A stretch of 64,000 bases of DNA from Leishmania infantum JPCM5 (taxonomy: Eukaryota > Euglenozoa > Kinetoplastea > Trypanosomatida > Trypanosomatidae), in assembly GCF_000002875.2 (NCBI RefSeq), contig NC_009413.2, forward strand, positions 615,323 through 679,322, written 5' to 3'. The notes below the pieces were generated by a model. That model searched no databases. It worked only from the letters and a program-made list of their open reading frames with translations, and was not told the DNA's origin. A program made the translations under genes and the position numbers. This document shows, in pieces, positions 11,105 through 22,291 of this stretch; position 1 is the stretch's first letter, and every line of letters begins with the position of its first letter.

Positions 11105-13050
11105 GGTAGTGGCGCACACCGGCTGTATTTACGATGAGTGTGATGTGCAAGCCTAATAGAGAAGGTGAGGGATGTGAACGCGTTGCTCCGCCCACCTCTG
11201 CTCACCACCACCCTCTTCTCCAACCGTGCTTTGCCCGGCACTCTCCATCCACCTCGCACGCCTCACCGTGCATTTCCCTCTAGCTCTTTTCCAAGGTGCA
11301 TGGATGGCTTTCCTCGTATCTAAACTGCCATAGTGAATGCGCGCAGGCGTATATATATATATATTTGTGCTCATGTGTTTAAGTGTGTATGAACCCTTCT
11401 TCTCGTGGTCTTTACCCCACCCCTCTCTGTTGTGGCGTTACAGCTGATGTGTGTATAAGACTTCTTCACCTTAGTTACGCGCTCTTGCTTTATGTTTTTG
11501 TTGTTTCCGCATGATTCCACCATGGCTGCTTTCCCCTTGTCGATGCCCCCACTGCTTTGCGCTGCTCACGTGTGTTGGTTCTCTGCAGCCTCCTCTACCG
11601 TGTAGTGTCTTGTGTTTGCTTCCTCCTTTTACAGTGAAAGCGCTTCTGCGCTGTTTGGCTTCCACCGCCACCGGCCATTCTCCTCTTCGTCTCCCGAGCA
11701 GTGAGGGAGGGAGAACATGCGCGACCAAATATGATTGAGGGCATGCACGTGCGCGCTGGAGGGCATAAGTGAGTGTGTTTTGCAACAACGGTGACTGATC
11801 TCTCTCTTACGGAGCACCTATTTTTCTTTTTTTTCGCGATGTGCGTGCGTGTCTATATGGTTTGCGCGTTTTTGCTACCTCTGTCTTAGTGCTTGCCACT
11901 CCTGTCCTTCTCGTTCTATATGATCTCTACTACCGATTCCACGCCACCGCCTCCTCTTTTGGGTTTTCGTTTTCTTTGGTCCCTTTTCCCTTCCGTTTTT
12001 TTTTGCGTTCCTTTTTGTGTGGTAGCCTGTTGGTCTGCTAATCAGTCTTGCATGTCGTTTGCAGTAGTGTGTTCACTGTCTTTTTTTTTGTTTTCCGGAG
12101 AGCTCTTTTTGTTTTCTCTTTGCAGGTCTGTAATTTCATGTGCGTATGCGTATGTATCTATCTGTGTGTGGGTAATGCCATCTCTCTGTCTCGCCGGCTC
12201 CCGTTGTCCTTTGACCCGTCTCATTCCCATGGTGGCGCGGGGAAGTGGCACCATCATGTGTGTCTCCGTTTTTTTGTTCAGCTCTTCCGTCTTCCTTCCC
12301 TTCCTAATGCTTCTCCCCACCCATACCGTTCTTTCGGTCAACGCACAGGCGAGTGACAGGCAGGATGAAGGGCAGAGGAGGAGATAGAAAAGTGTGCGCC
12401 TGAAAGATGGTCGCTCTTTGCTGTTGTGTACGTGCTTCGATGCTTTCTTAACCCCTTTTCGTCCTTTTTTTTCTTCTCTCACTCTGCCGTTCAGGTACAT
12501 CGTTTGCATTTATTACGCGTGCATGCGCATGCGCACGCTCCTTCTTGTTTGGGGGATGTGCACGCATGCATCTGAGTGTCTGTGTCTGTGTGTGCGTGTA
12601 TGTCTCTCCCATCTCTCTCTCTCGTGCGTGCCCTCGTTGAAGCGGTGATGGCGGAATGTGCACGCTGTGGTTGGATAGACGTCTATGTGCGTCTCTTCTC
12701 TCCTGTGAGTATGTGACGAAGACGTAGTCGTCTTCATGAGCCCCTTACTGTGCCTTCTACCTTGCTATCTCTCTCTTCCTTCCTCGCTTGCTCTTGTTTT
12801 TTTTTCTTTCTTGTCTCTTGTATGTGACGGGCCCCTTCCCTGACCCTCCCTCTCTCCTTCTGCTCTAACACGCACGCTTGCTTCCGTCTTTTTTTTTCGT
12901 ACTTTCTTTACGACTCGGTGCTTTTTTGTTCTTCCTGTTCTGAGCGTCTTGCAGATGTTGACTTCTTTCTCGCGCACACGTACATAAACACGCTGTTCCC
13001 TCAACATAGAGGCTCCCTTCTCTTCTCGCGATTCGAATACATACATGTAC

Positions 13051-13071
13051 ATATATATATATATATATATT
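13051..13071. repeat. (AT)n microsatellite
   Basis: An uninterrupted AT dinucleotide run of about 20 bases, one of five TA tracts in the gene-free region. Confidence 0.9.
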
Positions 13072-16000
13072 GAACCCTATCGTGTTTCCGTACAACGGGC
13101 GAGTTATCAATGAAAGAGGAATTCGGTGGAGCTGATCAGCTTACAATCACGGGGCTCTCTGTTCTCTGCCCCCCTCCTCCTCCTCCTCCCCCCTCCACAT
13201 CCTTCGACAACTTCCACCAAAGCTCCACTTTTTTTTTCGTGCTCCCGGCTGCTATGTGTTGATGTGGTTTGCTTTTCGACTCCCGCCCTTTTATCTCTCT
13301 TGCCTCCGTGCGACACAGCTTCTTCTACAGTGTGTGTGTGTGTGTGTTTCATCTTTCTTTTGTTTCTTGGATTTGAATTATCTTCTCTTTTTTTTTGCCC
13401 CTCTACTCTTCACAATGGTTTTTCGTCAAAACTCAGTAACATATATGTAGACCCGACCGTTGCTTTCTTGTGTGGTGTGCTGCGTACGCGTACACATGCG
13501 TTCTGTTTTTTTTTTGCCTTGCTTATCGCTTATCTGTTTCGGTCAATATTTTTGTGTGTGTGCGTGTGTGTGGTCATGCTCCAATGCTCTTGCCTCCCCT
13601 TAGCTTCTTCTTTTTTGTTTAAAATGTATATATATATATTATATTTGTGTGCCATGTTTCTTTGTACGTTATTTCATGCTTGCGTGTATCACACATAAAT
13701 GCGGCTTGCTCATCTCTGTTGTTTTTCTTCCTCCCTTTATTTTCTTCTTTTTGCTTTCGGTGTGCTCTTCCCCACTTGCACCTCTTTCTTTCTTCCCTTT
13801 CACAACCGCGCGCACACTCTCTTCTTATGTTTTGCGTTCGCTCTCTCTCGGCAGCTTTGTATGTGTGTGTGCCTTGTTCATGACCTCCTCATTTCTTTTT
13901 ATGCCCCCTCCCCTTCCTCCCTCTTTTAGGTATATTTCTGATCTCTCCCATTTTTCATTTTTCCCGACTTGTTGTTATTGCGCTTCTATTTTTTTTTGTT
14001 TCTTTTCCCAACGTGACGTGATAAGGAACTCGTCTTTCATGAATGTGATCCTTTTCTCCTCCCTCACCTTTTTTCGCTTTTTAGGTTGAACTGCTCTTCT
14101 CATGCGCGTTGGTGAGTCTACTTCCACCCTCGCCCTTTCCTTCCCTACGCGACTGTTTCGTTTCGTGTGTCGTTTGTTTGCATGCGCGGACGTGGGTACC
14201 CTCCCCCTTTCCATTGGCTGTTGTGTATGCGCAGCGACGAGAATGTGCCCTTGTGTGCGTCTTGTCGTTGGGACATGCGTGCTTTGTTCGCTTTGCGGTT
14301 GTGCGCGTGCTCTACGATTGCCGAATCGTCTGCCCCCCCCCTTCCCTCCTACTCCTCCCCCAAGCCATCTCCTCCGTGTGCTTGGCGACGGCTTTTAGTT
14401 CACTCCCTCATATCGCATGAGGGCACGCGGAAGCGGGAGTCTTTTGTAGTTTCGTGTTTTACTATATGTGTGGTCGGCGTTTTGTTTTTCGGTTTGCAGG
14501 CTGCGCTGTGTGCTCTGCGAATATATATGTTCTGCGTCGATGACATATATATATATATATACATGCATAGGTATACATATGTATATGTGCAAATGTGCTC
14601 ACATATTTCTTTTTCTGCGCTGTGCCGTTTTCCCTTCCGTGGCTTGCCTTGACTGACTTCACTGGGACGTTTTCCCCCCTTTGTTTTGCTTTTCTTTGTT
14701 TTTTTTTTTTTGTAATTCAAGGTTTTCTTTTTCTTTCTCGCTCACGCGCGCGTGTATGCTGTCATTGTTTACTTTGTTGTTCTCTTGATTGACGCCCTCC
14801 TCCACTCTCCCTCTTTATTTCTCCTCGCACTCGCGCTGTGTGCTTTTCTAAGTCGTCAGAGCCAAGCTTGCGTTTGTATGTTCATCCCTCTAGTTGAAGT
14901 CGTGATGTACCTGTTTATCTTTTTTTTTTCGTTGTTTCTTTTAGTGTGCTGGCCTTTTCCCTTTTCTCCACCTTTCGGCTTTGGTGTTTTGTGTATGCGT
15001 GGGCCTCGCATCGCTGTGCTACCACGGCTATGTAAACAGGCGATCTCTTAAAAGTAGATGGTGCGCGCGCACTCGACTACCCGCACCTACACAACCGCCC
15101 ACCGAGAGGCACACACATGCGCACGATTCTGTGTTCTCTCGCTTATGCGACTCACGCCACTCCAGGTATCATTTAATGCGTTTTTTTCATCGTTCTTTGC
15201 TCCGTCTCGCTTTCACAGGTATGCTTGTGCGTGGAAGTCCTCTCCCGTCTATGTTTCCTCCTCCCTTTCTCCAGTCTCTTATTGCTTTTATTTTTTCTGC
15301 TTTTTTGCCTTTGCGCTTTCTACTTTAGGGGGTGGAAGGGGGGGGACAAACAGCTGTGCATGCTCACTCCTTGTCCTCTCTGCTGTTCTCTGCATCTGCG
15401 GATTGGGACGTGTATGCTGTCTGTGTGCCGCAGCACCGCCAATATCGAGCCGAGACCCGGCGAATAGAGACTCAAGAACAGAAAAGGAGAACACTGGCGA
15501 CGCGAACGCGCCCGCACGCACTTACACACACACACACACTGGACGGAAACTGCAAAATTGTTTTCATGTTTGTTCTTTGCGCGTATATGTGTAAGCGTGT
15601 CTGGTAGATCTAGCGCATCTGTCTGTCTGTCACACCACCTCCTTTTCTTTTCGTTTTTCGTTCGTGCTATGTTTCGCTCCTCGCGCATCTCCGCGTCTCC
15701 TTTTCAGCCTCTTTGGTATTTCCCGAAGGTAGGCTATGACGGGTGCCCATTATCTGCCTTCCTCAAAACAGAAAGCAAGGGACCCCCTCCAATACGTACA
15801 GAGGTAGCTGCTACGCCCCTCCCCCTCTTTCCTGTTTTTCCACTCCCGTACACCTACAGAGCTCTCTGTTGCTGTGAGGTGGGAACACACACGCTGCTGA
15901 TCTCTCTTTTCCTGCATCTTTTACCTCCCGCACGTGTATTTTTCTTTCCTCCTTTTACACCACCGCCAACACCCTACTCTTACCCGTGCAACAACGCATT

Positions 16001-17899
16001 CATTTTTTTCACCCTTCATTGTGTGTCTTGTGTACCCTTGGTGGCCCCTTCGACACACCTGTACGCTTCGCGGTTTCTCCAGAGCATGTTTTCCCTTTGA
16101 TTGATACGGTACATCCTTATCTTTCTCTTGTTTCCTCTTTTCCATCACCTTTTTATATGCTTGTTGTTGTTACTTCCCTCTTCTTTGACTCCACTTCTTT
16201 TTCTTTCCGTTGTTAATTTTGGCTAGTGATGCTGAGGAGACCTCCTTTCTCGATTTTTTCTTGACTCCTGTTGTCGCTTGAATGCTCCTTCTCTACATCT
16301 CTCCTACGCACGCCCGCGAAACGCTCTCTGTCTGTCTGTCAAGTGTGTGCGTGTGTCTCTCTAGTATTTCTGGTCTCTTTTGTCCTAGTCCTCAGTGTTC
16401 TATTCTCTCTTAGCGTGTTTTTTTTTGCTTGTGGACCGTATCGTACTTCGCTCTACCAAGTCTATCACGTGGAAAGCAAACCATGAAGGCGGACGCTCCA
16501 AAGGCGCACACGCACTCCCCTGCGGTCCCTCGTCCACCCTCTTCATGTGATTCCCCTCTTCTAGAGAGAAAAGTGCAAAGCCATCACACGCCTCTTTTTC
16601 ACCAACCCCTCCCCTCGTTCACTTCCTTCGTGCGTCTCAGCTCCTCTTCGTCGTGACACTTGAGCTGACCCTTTCCACCCCTTTTTTTTCGATTCGCGAC
16701 ACGCTTTTGTGTCCCTGAGCCTGCACGATCAAAAGAAGTGGTTGATTGCCGTGTGTCTTTTACCCCTCTTTTCCTGTGCGCGTGTGTGCGTCTTCGCTTC
16801 TACTCGTACCCCCTCTCTTTGTACGTGTGCCTGCGTGTGCGCGCACGCATGCGTGAGGATACGGGGCAAGCAAGTGCGCGCAGGGTGCCTTTCTTCCCTT
16901 GAAGACCGGGGCGAAATCAAGCCCGCGTTTCTCACTGGCATCAAGTCGTCCTCCCCGCCTCCATTTTCCCCTATAAATGTTTTGCCTCCTTCTCTTTCGG
17001 CCTCCCTCCCCCCACACACACGGCCCTTCCCCCTCCCCTGCTGTCTTTTTCCCGAGTCCGTCTATCTCTTGCTTTCCTTTCTTCATTCTTTTTGTTCCGA
17101 TTTCCACCGTTCTCGCTTCGGTTGTTCTACCCCTCTCTTCGTCTGCTGATTTGCCTTGCCAATAATGTGAAAGGTAGTGGGTGGCAGGAGGTGGTGGTGG
17201 AGCGACAAGAGTACCGAGACGATACTATCCAGGCATGGAAAAAAAGTAAGAGGGATACAAGACGCACCTGCCCTCTCCCCAAACTCACCCACACGTGCAC
17301 ACGCAGCTTTTTTATACAGGTAGCGCCGGTGAGAGCGGAGAGGGAGATGTGTGGTAGCTGCTGCTGGCATGCTGTAGGTTCTAGTTCCATCTCGGTTCCG
17401 GCGTGCTCTCTCTTTCTTCACTCGCAGATATGTTGACTTTCGTTCTCCCATTTTTGTTGACTAGCTTCTTTTTCCACTGCGTGCCCTTGGGCCACGCTGA
17501 ACGTCCTCTCTCCCCTCATTTATCCTCTCTGTCCACGGGATAGCTGGAAAGGGAAGAACACGAAACCGAAGAAAACGTTTTTTGTTTGCAGACTGCAACA
17601 GCGGTCTAACGAGGACGATGGAAGCAAAACGAAAGTGCACATGGCTGGGTGGACACCGAACGTTTTTCCTCTGTGTGTCTATGCATTGGAACTGTTCTGT
17701 CTTGATCCGCAGCTGTACCCTAGAGATCAGCTGCGCCGATGTCTGCGGAGAAGGGGCGCGGAAGACCCCAGAAGAAAGAGAAGGTCAGCTGGCACGTTTT
17801 TTTTACTGTATTTTGCTCATGCGTGCACTTTCCGTTCGTGCACATCTACAAGTCTCCCCCGCGCCGCCACTGAACCACAACCGTCATTTTACTTTTGTT

Positions 17900-17930
<31 letters not shown>

Positions 17931-19285
17931 TGAATACCTCTTTGATGCGCGCGCCTTGCGTACCCGAACCTTCCTTTTTTTTTCTGGTTGCTGTTGTTGC
18001 CCCCCCCTTCCCCATCCTCTCCCCCTTTTTTTGTTTGCTGTTGCTCGTGACAGTGACCTGTGTCCAAAGTACTCCTCCGCTCTTTTTTTTTGCCTTTTCT
18101 GGGGACTTTGGCGCCGCCTACTCTGCGTGTAATTTTTTTTTGTGTTGTTTTCTCATGCACACTTTGCTGATCCATCACAGCGACGAGTGCGGTGATGTGG
18201 GGGTGATGTGTATGTGTGTTCGTGCTCATCTACATCCCCCTTTGCCTGCATATCTATGTATATGTCTGCATACGTGCGCCATGTGTGGCGGCACTTTTGA
18301 ATCTCTCCCCGAACACACGCGCGCACAAGCGTTCGCCTTCCTCGCCCGCCCCTCGTCTACGGTGGCTCCTCTCTCTCTCTGTTCCTCTTTCGTTTTGCCT
18401 CCTCCTTCGCCGCTTTTCTTCTTGGCTCTGCAGCTGAAGGCAGCCACAGCACACAAGCACATGCACACAGGCATGCTGTCTCTGGTGTTCTTCAACGAGA
18501 AGAGCTAGAAGAAAGCCACTGAGCGAAAATCGGAGTGTGGGGGGGGGGCGAAAAGGGGTGCGGGGTGGGCAGAGGCAGCAGAACGCTGGCGAGACGCAAG
18601 GGTGGCGGAATAAGTGAAGAAGAAAAAGCGCGCACACACATGCGTATACACAGACGCAATCGGCACCATCCGTTCTCATTTTCTCCCTATGTCAATAAGC
18701 GAAGAGAGGGATGAGAAAATACAAACCAACACGGGTAGGGGCAACAGCAACACAGCCGCTTGCTTTCTCTCTCTACCTATCCTTCTCCTGCACCTCCGCC
18801 CTCTCTCCTTCGCACCTGTTCTTGTATCTTTTTCTGTTGGCCTGTAATCATGATTCTTTTTTTTTCATCTCCAGCGCTTCAAGGGGCTTGTCCTTGTCAA
18901 CTTTGCGTTACATTTTTTGTCTTCCTTTCTTGGAGAGCTTACTCTGGGCAACAACAACAAACACAAGAAAAACAAGCGAAAAAAAAACGATATGGAAAAG
19001 CCCTTCCTCTCCCTTCACCTCTCGCCTCCCCCTCACAAAAAAAAAAACAGCAGAAAACAACAAGAAACAAACAAACAACCAAAGAAGGACAACAACGACG
19101 AGGGATACTTTGTTTCGCATTACAAAAAAAAAGACACGAAAGCCGAACGATGGTGGAATCTGGTTAGTCTTTGGTCTTTTGAAACGTCTCCCCTTTCTTT
19201 CCATCTTTTTCCCTTTTGCCTCCGAGGCTTGTGTCGTTTTTTTTTTTCAACTCCTTTCTTTCTCTTTCATCTCTCTTGCTGCGCC

Positions 19286-19313
19286 ATATATATATATATA
19301 TATGTATATATAT
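19286..19313. repeat. (TA)n microsatellite
   Basis: A TA dinucleotide run interrupted once by a G. Confidence 0.9.
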
Positions 19314-21218
19314 GCACTTAGCGCGTGCGTGTTGGTTGTTCCTGCGAGCTCTGCCTTCCCCATCTGTATGTTTTCAGTTTCGTTGTTGTGTGTTGTTTTT
19401 TGGCGGGAGGGGATTGCCTGTAGTTCTTCTCCCCATCTTGTCATTGTTCTTCGTACCTCTTCTTCCATCTTTTTGTGCCTTTTTCAGTTTTGTTTTTCCT
19501 TTTCCGATGGGGTTCTCTTCCGTTGAAGTTTGCGTGCTTGTGTGTCGATGCTTTTGTATGTATTTATGTGTGGCATGTATGCATGTTCTCGTGCGCGTCG
19601 TTAGTAAAGTTTGTCGTGTGCCATGTGTGTTGTGTCCTTAGTATCCCAGTGTGCGTGCATATGTGTGTGTTTGTGCGTGGATTCGTGCTTGTGTCTCTCT
19701 CTGTCTCCACCTTTATCCTTGTTTTTGTCTTGTGTAAGTGTGTGTGTGTGTGTGTGTGCGTATGCGCACTCGCGCAACTGCTGATAATCAAAGCCCACGT
19801 CCATGCACACACGCACACGCACACGCGCAGGCAGATATGTATGAAGACACACAGAAGCACAAGCAGCCACGGAACAACGTGCACACAACCGAACTCACAA
19901 CAGAAACAAAGCGTGCATATACAAGCGCGCGTTGACGCTTTTTTTTTCTTGTCTTCTGTGTGCCGCCGTTTTTATCCCTCTTTGAGTTGTTTGTTTATTT
20001 TCTTTCCGCAATGTTGTCGTTCACCTTCGCTGTTTTATTTTTCTGTGCGAGCTTGGCATGCTGGCGTTCTGCAGTGCGGTTGTGCTTCACGTTTGGGTTT
20101 TGGTTTTGTGTGGGTGTGCGGGTGTGCGGCATCTATGTGCATGTCTCTTTCTTTCTGTGTGTGCTTGCGTATGGTTAGTTGGGCTGGCGGTTTGCTTTTA
20201 AAGGCTTTGCTGCTTGATTTTGGCTGATTCTGTTCATCTTCGCTACTCGGATGCATTTTTTTTTTCTGTGTCTTCTCTCTCTAGGGTGCAACAGAGCCTA
20301 CGCGAACAAGAGCGAGAGCGAGCGGAGCGCGACGCCGCCGTCACAGAGGAAGTTGCCCATGCCGTAGCGCGTGGCCGTTGAGGTAGTGTTGCGGCTTCTT
20401 GTCTCTTCTTCTATGTTCTTTGCGTTGCTCTCCGGATGAGGAGAAGGCTGAAAACGCGAAGGCGCTGGTAACACAAGCACAGAAAAGGATGAAATGGCTG
20501 AAGGTGACATACACGTCGGAAACAAACAAGCAAACAAAGACATCAGCATAAACATAAGCGGCTTGTCTCTCTCTGTGTGTGGGGAAGGGGAGGGTGTGGC
20601 GCTCTTCTTCGAAGCAAAGGTGCAACTAGGGGCCGCTTGCGAGTGCGTGCAGATTGCATGGTCGGATGCGATGGCGTTGCTTCGGGACAGAGAGAGATAC
20701 AACTGCTGCCTTCCTGTGTAGGCGCGCCGCAAGAGAAGGAAGGGAGTGAGGCTGGCGGGGGGCACTTCGGCCTATTCGGCTGTGTATAGTGACAGAGAGG
20801 CGCATATGGGAGCAGTATGGTGCGCGGTCACCTTCTTGTCCTCCTGCGCGTTGCCCTACACGCTCGATGCTACCGCTCTGTAACGATCCCGTGTTCCACT
20901 GGACAGTTCTTGACGCGGTGCTTGACTAACATACGGTCACCCTTCGCCAAACAGGCGTGTAGGGCGTGCCTCTCACCTCCCTCGCCTCGACATTGTGGAC
21001 GTCTCTCTTCTCCATCAAGTGGAAGGCACACCGTGCTCAGATTCCCTATCTGAACTTCACACTCTCCCTCTATCACCTTATTTTCACGTTTTGTCGATGC
21101 ACTCGCTGCTCTGAACGGGGTCTTTGCGTGAAGGACGAACAACAGCAAAGGTCAGACGAACCTATTCCTACATAAACGCACACGCCCACTCAGGCACACA
21201 TGAGACACCACCCACTCA

Positions 21219-21316
21219 CCCCCCTCGCCCTCCCATCATCGATCCCGTTCACCTCTATCCCTCCCGTCGTTATCGGTCGATCATCCTTCACAAACATACA
21301 CGCTAAAACGGGGCAG
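21219..21316 (+). promoter_or_regulatory. Candidate trans-splicing signal for the LYAR-like gene
   Basis: A C/T-rich tract (about 21219-21290) is followed by the first downstream AG at 21315-21316, 24 bases before the start codon at 21341. This is the polypyrimidine-tract plus AG layout used for spliced-leader addition in trypanosomatids. Predicted only from pattern. Confidence 0.35.
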
Positions 21317-21340
21317 TAGAAGTTTTTTTTTGCGGTTATT

Positions 21341-22291
21341 ATGGTGTCGTTTACGTGCAACTACTGCCAGGATGTGGTGAAGAAGCCGAAGGTGCAGAGC
21401 CATGCATATGCCTGCGGTTGCGATACCTTCACCTGCGTCGATTGCATGCAGTTGTTCGACTTAGGCACCGTCAAGGGGCACACGTCCTGCGTGACGGAGG
21501 AGGAGAAGTACCAAGGAAAGTGGAAGGAAAAGCTCAGGAACGGCAGCAAGGCCGCCAAGTTGGCGGAAGCGCCACGCAGCGATATTGGGCGCCAGCCGCG
21601 TGCGCCAATGAACGACCTCAGCTCTTCTGATGACAGCAGCGACGGCGACTGGGTGACCCAGAGCAGCGGTAAGGGTGCAGGTGCATCCAACGGACACCAA
21701 AAGCCAAGCGCGATCGCGTACCGCAAGCGCCCGTGTCCTGGCTTGTGCCTCTCCTCTTCCGACGACGAGGGGATGGGAAGAGGTGTCCCCACAGCGCCGG
21801 TGGCACCTGCGCACAAGAAGGCAAAAACGGTTTGCTCAGCCTCCTCGACGCCGTCGTCGGCGCTACCGGAGGCTGCGCCTGTCCTGACGGAGCGGTCGCC
21901 TGCAAACTGGAAGCCTGGAGCGAAGAAGGGCACCGCATCGCCTGCCGCCTCGGTGCCGCACCGTCGGCCCAAGGAGGTGAAGGACGAGGGAGAATGCAAG
22001 GTGACACATCCCGGCAAGAAGGATACGCCACTGCTCCTGCCGCGTTCCACGATGTCGAGGGACTGCATGGTGCCCACCTTCCTGTTAGGCACCAGCGAAG
22101 AGGTGGCTGACATCGTGGCAGACGTCCTGCGCAACAGCGGTGTCTCCTCCATGCGCACCAAGGATGTTGCGAAAGAGCTCGTGGAGCGGTACGCTAAGCG
22201 AATTGCTAAGTCGGTGCGCCACGCGGTGGAGACAGCGGCCGAATTGGGTGCCTTGAAGATCGACAGCGAGGGCAACGTGTCGGTTGCGTAA
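21341..22291 (+). CDS. LYAR: LYAR-type C2HC zinc-finger nucleolar protein
   Basis: The protein has 316 residues. LYAR proteins are nucleolar factors linked to pre-rRNA processing and cell growth. The N-terminus MVSFTCNYC is the LYAR signature and carries two C2HC fingers: Cys6, Cys9, His21, Cys25 and Cys32, Cys35, His47, Cys50. They are followed by a basic KWKEKLRNGSKAAK stretch and a typical EEEKYQGK. The middle (about 75-230) is Ser/Lys/Pro-rich with SSDDSS and SSSDDEG patches that look like casein-kinase-2 sites. The C-terminal 75 residues (from about VPTFLLGTSEEV) are ordered, with alternating helices ending in GALKIDSEGNVSV, and are not obviously shared with animal LYAR. The start is the first ATG after the pyrimidine tract. 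With LTV1 it makes the second ribosome-biogenesis gene in this cluster, though trypanosomatid clusters are not functional operons. Confidence 0.88.
   Translation: MVSFTCNYCQDVVKKPKVQSHAYACGCDTFTCVDCMQLFDLGTVKGHTSCVTEEEKYQGKWKEKLRNGSKAAKLAEAPRSDIGRQPRAPMNDLSSSDDSSDGDWVTQSSGKGAGASNGHQKPSAIAYRKRPCPGLCLSSSDDEGMGRGVPTAPVAPAHKKAKTVCSASSTPSSALPEAAPVLTERSPANWKPGAKKGTASPAASVPHRRPKEVKDEGECKVTHPGKKDTPLLLPRSTMSRDCMVPTFLLGTSEEVADIVADVLRNSGVSSMRTKDVAKELVERYAKRIAKSVRHAVETAAELGALKIDSEGNVSVA

Larger units (their letters stand above)
11105..21340 (+). other. 10.2-kb gene-free region
   Basis: No reading frame here looks like a real protein. The longest (17582-18508 and 18711-19526) translate to Cys/Phe/Leu/Ser/Val-rich sequence, as expected from T/C-rich and GT-rich DNA, and they overlap frames of equal quality. 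The + strand is strongly pyrimidine-rich throughout, as in transcribed spacers of a + strand gene cluster. TA microsatellites occur at about 11350-11364, 13051-13071, 13625-13645, 14545-14560 and 19286-19313, and GT/CA tracts at about 13330-13347, 15526-15540, 17896-17920 and 19737-19758. It may be a very long 3' UTR of the RRM gene, a set of non-coding RNAs, or a site of gene loss. I found no tRNA B-box or other recognisable RNA gene. Confidence 0.55.

Noticed and set aside
13126..13698. 190-codon + strand frame with hydrophobic runs near 13.1-13.7 kb
   Set aside because: Hydrophobicity comes from T-rich tracts; there is no coding-like codon use and the frame spans microsatellites.
17582..19526. 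Reading frames of 308 and 271 codons in the gene-free region
   Set aside because: Their translations are Cys/Phe/Leu/Ser/Val-rich runs produced by T/C and GT tracts, overlap equally long frames, and match no protein pattern.
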